From NCBI GenBank assembly GCA_011037195.1, contig JAAEAF010003317.1, forward strand, positions 1 to 64,000: a DNA stretch of 64,000 nucleotides. Reading direction: 5' to 3'. Position 1 is the first letter of the stretch; each line of letters begins with the position of its first letter. Made by a program: the position numbers and the translations under genes. Below the pieces are notes generated by a model. It was given only the letters and a program-made list of their open reading frames with translations. It was not told the origin of the DNA and ran no database searches. Source of the DNA: Triatoma infestans. Lineage: Eukaryota > Arthropoda > Insecta > Hemiptera > Reduviidae. Below, in pieces: positions 56,700 through 64,000 of this stretch.

Positions 56700-57395
56700 C
56701 CATACCACGGAAACCATAACATTACCACCTCCACTAGAACTTTCTTTAGAAAAATCTTTCAAACAAAAGTGATAGGTATCTTTATGTATTGTTAATATTC
56801 CAAATTTAATTAAATCCGCCGGTGTTTTTATGGAAAAAATTGCAGAAAATTGAAAAGCAAACTGTTCAAAATAAACGCACTTTCTTCAAAACTGATTTTC
56901 TTTAAACTCCGAATTTTGTCAACATATTTAATTCTAATTAATATTATTTAGATGATAGAATTATATAATCAATTAAAATATCATTTTAGACGAAAACATA
57001 ACCCCAATCCTCCCTCCAAAACCCCCCTGAAATGAATTTTTCCAAAGAAATATATCAATTAAAAGTTGTAGCTCTATATGCGATAGCTGTACGCTCACAA
57101 TATTCTACATGTGTTGCTGTATGTATTGATGATGTAATAAGTTAAAAGAAAATCTTTGATTCCCTTTCGAGAAAATCTTTATAAACAGCAAAATCCATTC
57201 AATAAATGGATATTTCCTGTCGATGAATTTTGACAGATAATTTCTTGTCGGATCTTATGGTGATAACCTAACGGAAAGTCAAGTTTGATGCTATTTTTCA
57301 ATCCTTAAAAAATGAATATTTTCGGTAAAAAAGTCGATAAAGAAAATTTGACACGATCACAATATTACCTCTCTTACAGCAGTAAGAGAAAATAG
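56700..57395 (+). repeat. ACTTTCTCTTAC family, mixed-type copy lacking left end
   Basis: AAAGTGATAGGTATCTTTAT, ATATTATTTAGATGATAGAA, ATAACCCCAATCCTCC, GATAATTTCTTGTCGGATCT and GATAACCTAACGGAAAGTCA, with a right end CTCTTACAGCAGTAAGAGAA. A CTGTACGCTCACAATATTC interruption occurs near 57090. Confidence 0.6.
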
Positions 57396-57399
57396 TAGA

Positions 57400-57625
57400 T
57401 TGTTGTAGGAGATTATTGCACTGCGACCTGAAAGATCTACTGTGCCCCCCCCAATGCACGGCCGGCGTCCAAGCAGCGTTCTCTATCTACAGACAACACT
57501 GCCCATCATCAGACAGTGAGTTGTAGGAGCTCCTAGGAAGAAAAAATCTTAGGGGCAGCATGCTGGATTCGAACTGACCTCCGCATTGGTAGTCCAGCGC
57601 GCTATCACTGATCTAATCCCTTCCT
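57400..57625 (-). mobile_element. tRNA-derived SINE, second family (copy 3, best)
   Basis: Minus strand: the A-box-like TTAGATCAGTGATAGCGCGC and B-box-like AGTTCGAATCCAGC about 45 bases later form a tRNA-like head. The body has GCTGCCCCTAAGATTTTTTC, CTAGGAGCTCCTACAA, GATGATGGGCAGTGTTGT and CAGTAGATCTTTCAGGTCGC. Related copies lie at 43.8, 47.5 and 58.8 kb. A run of 8 C at 57446-57453 interrupts the body. No clear target duplication was found. Confidence 0.65.
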
Positions 57626-58764
57626 TCTCCCTTGCTTTCGCCAATTAACTAGGAACGGAGGCCCTAGTTTGTGTACTGTTTTGTCCAAACTCTGTAAAGT
57701 GTAGAGTGTATGTAGTTCAAGTGCGTTGTGTACTGTTCTGATGAAGTGCGTGGAGTACTGTGCTATAGTAACCCGTAGGGTCGCTACTCCCCAAGTAACT
57801 GCATGGTGGAACAGGTACCTCTTGCGGGCTGAGGTAGTAACTCTAATTAAAACAAAGACTTAAAATATGAATAAAAGTACGATTATTTTTTTTTAAACAA
57901 GTTTTGTTGTAAATTATTTTTGAACGCGACACCTACACTATGAATTAACATACAATTATAATGAGGGGCTTATTTTTTTATTGTGTGCAAAAGTTTCGAA
58001 ATGATTTCCGATTTATTTTGGTAAGTTTCTTATCAACATTTCCGGAAATTTTTGTTCACAACCTCTTAGGTTTTATGTTGTTCTAATCTCTTTTTTATTT
58101 GCTTGTTTCTCATCAAATGTTTCTTGCTTGGAATTTATTGCTGATTTTCGGATAATTGGGAATTTTTTTTTTTTAGCTTATTTTCGTAGATTTTGTTTTC
58201 TAGTATCCTCCTACCTGAAATTTCCATTTTATAAAAATTAGGATCACTATTTCGTACAATATAAAGTAAATACATTTTAAAAACTCATTAATATTAAACA
58301 TTAGTACAGAATGGTTTTGTAACCAAAGACTGTTAGACAAGGAGTAAACTAGATCCAACGAGTAGAATATCACAGAAGAGAATTAACAGGCACTCATACA
58401 CAGTAAGGCAGCAATCCATAAATTACCATACCATTCATTAATAATAAATTATTCCAGTAATAAAGTCACACATCTGTTTATTGTAAGTGTAACATGCAAT
58501 ATCTTTCTCTCACTCATTTTGTCTCTTTCTCATTTTGATTAGTAATACAGAAGTCGGTAATAATAACGAATAGATGATTATACCCTTGCCAGACAATGAT
58601 ATATATTAATTAACGTAGACAGATGTTTGGAAATGTGTATGATAGGAAAGAATCGAAATCCCCCCCCCCCCCCCCCCCCAAATAAAAATAAAAACGATAC
58701 GAAATACTCACACAACTTTCTTTTATTGTAATTGTCAAATTTATTGCGAAATTAAGGATGTCAA
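57626..58764. other. Unassigned, with a 20-base C run
   Basis: No recognised gene. A run of C occupies 58660-58679. ATACTCACACAACTTTCTTTTA near 58705 is a left-end scrap of the main repeat family. Confidence 0.45.
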
Positions 58765-58905
58765 AATCAGTGCAATGCCAGCCTCCGGCAACACTGTCCA
58801 TGATCAGGTTAGTGAACCAGAAGTGATCCTAGGAAGAGTAACACTAAAGGCAACACTGCCTACACTCGAACGTCGCGGGCTTGCGCATGCGGACTTCCAT
58901 CGCGT
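58765..58905 (-). repeat. SINE, second family (copy 4, diverged)
   Basis: GGCAACACTGTCCATGATCA, AAGTGATCCTAGGAAGAG and CAACACTGCC match the body of the 57.4 kb copy in the same orientation. The head (CATCGCGTTAATC read backwards, with CTCGAACGTCGCG) has a tRNA-like layout but a different sequence, so it may be a separate subfamily. Confidence 0.5.
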
Positions 58906-58949
58906 TAATCTCAAAACCTATCATAATTTTAATTGACAAATATGCTCTA

Positions 58950-59220
58950 ACTTAGATTTTTTTATAAGCGGAAACATTCCAAGTAAACATTCCAAGTTTA
59001 AAGGAAAATGTAGTAGCTCTTTTTTTGAGAAAAATTACAGTAAAACTCAAAAATCAAATTTTCCTGGAAAAATGCTACAAAGGAAAGTGTTAGGAATATG
59101 ATGATGAAGTTATGGTGTAGTTAGTGTACGTCGTTGAAAGTAAATCGTTGAAGCCATTTTTTGAAGGTCTTGAAAATATTTATTTAAACTGAAAAAAGCT
59201 CAATCGAAATCCAGATAAAA
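58950..59220 (+). repeat. ACTTTCTCTTAC family, diverged fragment
   Basis: ATTCCAAGTTTAAAGGAAAA, AAATTTTCCTGGAAAAATGC and GTAAATCGTTGAAGCCATTT, then a short degraded end. Confidence 0.45.
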
Positions 59221-59326
59221 TTTGACAAGATATATTTAGTCTCCGTTATAGCAGATAAACTCTTCTAGGTGCCCAATCATTATGTACCTTTAAATTAACT
59301 TAGCAGTTGAGGTAAACATGTCAACT

Positions 59327-59352
59327 GAATCAGAGATATTTTCCGTGATAGC
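59327..59352 (-). repeat. Hammerhead-element end scrap
   Basis: AATCAGAGATATTTTCCGTG and ATAGC are the reverse complement of the right-arm end seen at 28370-28394 and 55833-55855. No core is present. Confidence 0.45.
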
Positions 59353-60099
59353 GTGCGTCCAGAATATTATAGTCTGAAATGATTATTAACATAATTATAA
59401 TTTAATGATGTTGCACTAATATAATTGGAATTACTATAAATAAGTAAATTTAGTAATAATTAATTATCAATTATTTGTAATATAGTTAAATTGGAAATTA
59501 TTCGTCGAGTGTAATATTCAGTAAACTATTCAGTTTCTCTATTTAATATATTTTAATTAATTGTAAATAAAATGTCCTGAAATATTTCTACTATTTCTAT
59601 AAATAATAAAATTTTCAGAGGAAAATAGGAAAATAGTATTCAATGAAAATGTAATTATAGGAGAACCAAAATGTATTATCCAGGCAACAACTATGTAAGT
59701 GCGAAATATTTGAATTTAGCGCCCCATCCCCAAAATCATGGTCTACAACATGCAAACATGCATAGAAAATCATTTCAAATATGGCAATAATTTATGAATT
59801 CACTGATAATAGCTAACAGTATGATTCCATGAATTTCGTGTTTCAATATAATATAGTCCATATTATATAAAATGAGCATCAGTACCTTTTTCCTCCCGTT
59901 CTGTTTATTAATGTTCATTTATTACCCTTCTAATTAATCTACAGGAAATTACTTTACATAGAACTTTATCATAAATAATATCTGGTATGCAATTTCTCTT
60001 ACTGCAATTACATTGTTAAAAATAAGTAATTCTTAGTAGATGATTAGTTGCCTTCAATTTTCATAAATGGGAAACTCTAAACTTTATAAAACGACTTTT
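59353..60099. other. AT-rich sequence, nothing recognised
   Basis: Low-complexity AT-rich text without recognised gene or repeat. Confidence 0.45.
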
Positions 60100-60424
60100 T
60101 TTTAATATACCATAACAATATACAATAACAATAACCATCCCTTCTCTTAAAACCCCCCCTTTAAATGAGTTTTTGTGGAAAAAGTTTCAATCAGAAGAGA
60201 CAGTTCTCTGCATGTACAGCTAGTATACTAAATTTAATGATATCCGTCGATATTATAATGTAGAAAATTGCAGACAACTGAAAAATCTGTTCAGTAAAGT
60301 CACACTTCCGGTCAACCGTTTTTTTCTTTCCAACTCAACAGATTTAATTCTAATTAATATTATATGGATGATAGAAATATAGAATAAAATAACAGAGTAC
60401 TTTAGAGGAAAACAAAGGAACTTC
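60100..60424 (+). repeat. ACTTTCTCTTAC family fragment ending at the R1-type element
   Basis: AAACCCCCCCTTTAAATGAG, TTTTGTGGAAAAAGTTTCAA, GTCACACTTCCGGTCAACCG and TTTAATTCTAATTAATATTA, with a final TACTTTAGAGGAAAACAAAG. Family sequence stops where the RT remnant begins. Confidence 0.55.
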
Positions 60425-61372
60425 AAATAAAAGTTCCTCCTGGACAACCCTTGTCCAGTTGTTACGACTACTCAACAGAGTCTGGGCAAACCTCCCAGGC
60501 ACCAGTTCCCCGACCTCCTGCTGTAGGTTCCTTCTGGGTCGAGCCCATCTTTCACAATCGAAAAACGTATGCTGAGCGTAGTCGCGTGGAGCTTGGCAAT
60601 ACAAACAGGTCGATACTTCTTCTTTACCTAGCTTCTTCAGATAGTCTCTGAAGAATCCGTGTCCACAAAGGACTTGGGTCAAGGGATAATTTACCTCAAC
60701 AGAGTGGGAAACAATCATTAATATTTAGCAAGTACTCGCCCTAGGACCTCGCACGTTAGTAATCAACCTTGACAGACGAGCCACTGCACCAGCAGCTTTA
60801 TCGGCAGCCTCTTGGATAAGTCTTCCAAAGCATAGCTTGACATCCATGGTTACACCCAAGTACGTTACACGAAGTCACCATTTCCCTACCAACATAGAAC
60901 GGGATACATGGGTCGGTCCTTCTTTTTGTCAATATCACGACTTCCGTCTTAGCCAAAGCTAACTCGAGTCCATGTTCCAACCATCCAACCATTCACTCTT
61001 CGCAAAACCTGGTGTAACTTGGTTTGCGCTTTGTCTAAATTATGCACCGATATCAGCGCTGCAACATCATCAGCATAAGCGATTAATGCCGTATCTTCAG
61101 GCATTTTCAACCGCAGCAATCCGTCATAAGTGACGTTCCAGATATGCGGGCCTAGAATCGACCCCTGCGCAACTCCGCAGTGACGGTCATAATTTTAGGA
61201 TCTGCCTATGTTTCGTAGACCAGCGACCTGTCCCTGAAGTAGTCGTCGACAACCCTCAATAAATACGGCGAAATATGGAAATTCCTCACTAGTGCCTGCA
61301 GGGTGTCGGACCATGTGAGGAATTAAACGCGTTCTTAACTCTATCATGACTAATACTACCACCTTCCACGTA
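60425..61372 (-). pseudogene. R1-type non-LTR retrotransposon, RT and C-terminal tail
   Basis: Minus strand, in order: VKNAFNSSHM (about 61325, RT motif A region), GVAQGSILGPHIWNVTYDGL (61176 downwards, motif B), ALIAYADDVAALISVHNLDK (about 61085, motif C with YADD at 61066-61077), WLEHGLELALAKTEVVILTK (about 60980), then AADKAAGAVARLSRLI (60810). The text then jumps to PLTQVLCGHGFFRDYL (about 60690), CLYCQAPRDYAQHTFFDCER (60605) and RNNWTRVVQEEL (60460). These are R1-like tail blocks with a C-x2-C-x8-H-x4-C knuckle. The region between the thumb and the tail appears deleted. Frames are broken in several places. The 5' side stops exactly where the next family copy starts. Confidence 0.85.
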
Positions 61373-61373
61373 C

Positions 61374-62278
61374 GTCTCTTACTCCTAGTAAGAAGAAGTA
61401 TTGTAATCGTGTCAAATTTTCGATGTAGAGTTTTCACCGGAAATATCCGTTTTGAGGTCCCCTGAGTTCAAAAAAGTGATTTTTAGCAAATGTTGTGTGT
61501 GTGTGTGTGTGTATGTGAACAGCATAGCGCAAAAACGAGAAACCGTAGAAAGTTGAAACTTGATATTCGGTATCACCATGGGATTTCAGAGTAAGGTACC
61601 TGTCAAAATTCCTTAACCGGAAGTACCACTTTACTAGTTTTTTTCTACGATTTTGCAATTTTCTCAAAATGGCTCCGACGATTTTGTTTAAACTTGATAT
61701 ATCAACTACACATAGAAAGGCTGCAACTTTCATTTGAAATGTTTCTCCAGGAAAATTCATTTGAGGGTACTTATAGGGGAGGGGTAGGGTTAGCTTCCTC
61801 CAAATGTGCTGTTTCAGTTTATCTAAATAATATTACTAAATAATTTTTTCACTTTTTTGCGATTTTCTGAAAAATGGCTCCAAAGATTTCCTTGAAAACT
61901 TCCTATACAAACTAAACATACAAAGATCTACAACTTTGATCTGAAACATTTCTCTGGAAAAATTCATTTAAGGGCACTTTGTGGTGAGGGGTGGGGTTAT
62001 GTTTTCTCTAAAGTGCTATCATAGTTGATAAAGTATATAATTGGATGATAGATTATACAATTCTATTACCCAAATAAACTTACTTAGAAATAAATAGATG
62101 GCCAAAATTCCGAGTTTCAAAAAAATTAGTAAACCGGAATTAGTAAACCGCTTTTACTGAACAGTTTTTTCCAGTTTTCGACGAATTTCATTAAATTTGG
62201 TACACAAACTATAAAATTTGTCAATTTTGAGAACTAGAATAAGAGAAAGTTGTGTGAGTGTTTCACGCACCAGATTTT
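61374..62278 (-). mobile_element. ACTTTCTCTTAC family, near full-length copy 4
   Basis: Plus-strand ends are GTCTCTTACTCCTAGTAAGA and AGAATAAGAGAAAGTTGTGT with GTGAGTGTTTCACGCACC. The long-type order is present with some loss near 61830, where the second module is shortened. It carries a (TG)n spacer at 61494-61511. Confidence 0.8.
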
Positions 62279-63639
62279 TTATTTTTCGAAATATTTCGAT
62301 CCCCACAAACACTGGCTAGAAATATGTTTTTCATTATTTAAAGGTTTTCAAAAGTATCATTTCCGGTGAAAGCCTCATTCAAAGCAAGAAAAAAGAAAGA
62401 AAAATTAGTGAAGTATGGAAAACTAATGGATAAGTTGATTAGCGATAAATTGAGTGACTTACAGATGGAATAAAAGAAGGAAGAGAAGACGTAGAATATG
62501 AGTGAGAGAGAGAGGGGTTAAAAATGGCATTAGATTGTTTAGTAGAAGATTACTGTGTTGAGTAAGAGGTGAAGATGGGTTAGGTCTGGCAGTCTGTGGA
62601 GTGAAACATGTTGAAACAATCCAGTTAAGTTAGAAAAACGCTTTGTGTTACCTTCATTTTCTACATTAGAAGAAGACGAAATAGTAGTAGATAGTAGTAG
62701 AAAATAGGAGAAGTAGAAAAACATGATAGAAAATCCTGGAATTTTCTTTCTACAAGGCTAGTGACAGAACTATTCGGTAGGGGGAAAAGCAAAAGGAAGA
62801 CAGCCAGAAATCTGACAAAACCCACCCTTCTATTGCATCACTCTGTCTCTCTCTCCTTTTTCTACAACAGCCTCTCACTCTTTTGATCCAGGGATTTTCC
62901 TCCTAAACCATTTGCCCTTTGAGAGAATCCCCAGTCCCTGTCTAACTCGAATCTGTCCAGTACCAACAAGGAATTTCTCTTTCATTCTCGCTCTCTCTCT
63001 CTCTTATCTATATTTCCCTTACTCTCACAGTTTCTCTTTCTCCTTCTGGCTAAGAGATTACTATTTCTTCACGCCACCACTTCGCCACAAACACATACAA
63101 TACTCGCAAAGATGGATACAGTATATATATGGTTGGAAGAGAGGTAGTTAAATTATTGCGGTTCGTCTGCTTTCTACCAGACTTCTCTACATCTCACACA
63201 TAGCACACAACATACACACACACACACACACACACAAATATTTATATCCTTTTGCTCAATCTATCCCACAAATTCAGTCTTGCAGAGACTCTAACCATAT
63301 CAGAACTGTTAATCACTTTAGTATCAGCTGAATTATTATTATCACAACCGCATAAATTCTGGTTCTCTAATCAATAAGAGCTTGTCTCTCTCTTCTATCT
63401 CTGTCTCTCTACATGTTATTAAATTCTGATAAACTGGTATAGAAGAATAGTGAGATTCGGTATTAGAAATAAAATAAAAACTATAATTTTGCCAACATTT
63501 CTATAAATGTATATAGAGAAGAAGAGTGCACTTTATAAAACAAAAGTGGGGCTGCTCGACTACGTTGACTTGCTAAGCACACAGCTTGATAATCAGTCTC
63601 GAGCGGTCTTGACATTACTTGAGCGGTAGAAAAGTTGTT
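62279..63639. other. Unassigned, with microsatellites
   Basis: A scrap of the family end (ATCATTTCCGGTGAAAGCCT) lies near 62355. Pyrimidine-rich repeats lie at 62985-63005, (CA)n at 63212-63236 and CTCTCT tracts at 63387-63412. No gene recognised. Confidence 0.45.
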
Positions 63640-64000
63640 AATAGTTATTAGCCAACCTGAGTAGCCAAATTCGATAAGGCGTATTCGATTTGGTAATTAG
63701 TTTGAGAATCGATAATAATTGATTCTGCTAGGAAAGTCAGATGTCTCGGTTCAATGCCCACACCTTCGAGGAAGCCCCCAGTTGCTCTTGGGACAGTTCC
63801 ACGGGCTCCGAACCAAAGTCCACGGACCACATATTCCCTTTCTACGAACCGTTCTTTGAATTTGGAATGCACCTTTCGTATATGGCCTTCTTCTCATCGT
63901 GTACCTTTGTGGCCAACTCTAGGTCGTTGCACTCAAAGCGCAACGTAGGGTCTATGATCCACGATATTTTGCAGTTGTCCCTGAATGCAATTACATCAGC
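63640..64000 (-). pseudogene. Restriction-like-endonuclease retroelement, C-terminal end
   Basis: Minus strand. From the window edge, ADVIAFRDNCKISWIIDPTL and RFECNDLELATKVHDEKKAI, then YERCIP, resemble the endonuclease core of R2/R4/NeSL-type elements (pDvi......w..DptlRfE...d...a...K..iY..cip). After a frame change near 63872, REYVVRGLWFGARGTVPRAT and GGFLEGVGI fit the common v.GL..GARGTip.f...f...gl block at their C-terminus. The ALSNLATQVG end is followed by a stop at 63648. The reading frame is broken, and the element continues beyond the window. Confidence 0.6.

Noticed and set aside
60451..60651. 66-residue plus-strand frame
   Set aside because: Shadow of the R1-type C-terminal tail on the minus strand.

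Overview
The window looks like gene-poor, AT-rich nuclear DNA from an animal, most likely an arthropod. That assignment is inferred from the mobile-element set: R1-type, Jockey-type and I-type non-LTR retrotransposons, two different mariner relatives, a Harbinger copy and tRNA-derived SINEs occur together. I found no convincing host protein-coding gene, no intact tRNA or rRNA gene and no CRISPR array. Every protein similarity I recognise belongs to a broken transposable element. Nearly all long open frames are short and lie inside repeats.

The dominant component is a non-coding family of about 0.9-1.0 kb, here called the ACTTTCTCTTAC family after its short terminal inverted repeats. It has near full-length copies at about 10.1-11.1, 23.8-24.7, 51.4-52.4, 52.7-53.6 and 61.4-62.3 kb, a larger interrupted copy at 54.2-55.9 kb, and at least twenty fragments. 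Inside it, a module containing the motif CACTTCCGGTT is repeated. Many other elements have inserted into it.

Layout: 1-3.4 kb is AT-rich with repeat fragments; 3.65-4.75 kb is a dead Harbinger transposase; 6.2-6.8 kb is a tandem array of the family's terminal module; 12.5-12.8 kb is a Jockey reverse transcriptase fragment; 13.4-14.1 kb is a retroelement RNase H/zinc-finger remnant; 14.1-14.3 kb is a hammerhead-bearing element; 14.65-14.84 kb is a foldback MITE; 17.6-18.2 kb is an RT C-terminal remnant next to a tRNA-Glu-like SINE with 13-bp target duplications; 20.7-21.1 kb is a mariner 5' fragment; 22.2-22.9 kb is a possible LTR; 26.7-27.9 kb is an I-type insertion nested in a family copy; 28-35 kb is mostly AT-rich low complexity; 35.2-37.4 kb is an inverted pair of family fragments around a hammerhead-like pair; 38.4-39.2 and 48.6-49.6 kb are 5'-truncated non-LTR insertions with target duplications; 41.8-43.0 kb is a mariner pseudogene; 50.6-51.1 kb is a Jockey 3' end; 55.6-55.9 kb is a palindromic hammerhead element; 60.4-61.4 kb is an R1-type RT fragment; 63.6-64.0 kb is the end of a restriction-like-endonuclease retroelement.

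The most interesting signal is a set of hammerhead-ribozyme-like motifs (a CUGANGA box, one extra base, a stem, then GAAA) at 14.2, 28.3, 36.6 (two, facing outwards), 38.2, 45.7 and 55.8 kb. The 14.2 and 55.8 kb copies share the core, a self-complementary ACCGGU stem III and a four-base-pair stem I whose two sides differ by compensating changes. This suggests a small, possibly undescribed ribozyme-carrying mobile element related to retrozymes or Penelope-like elements.
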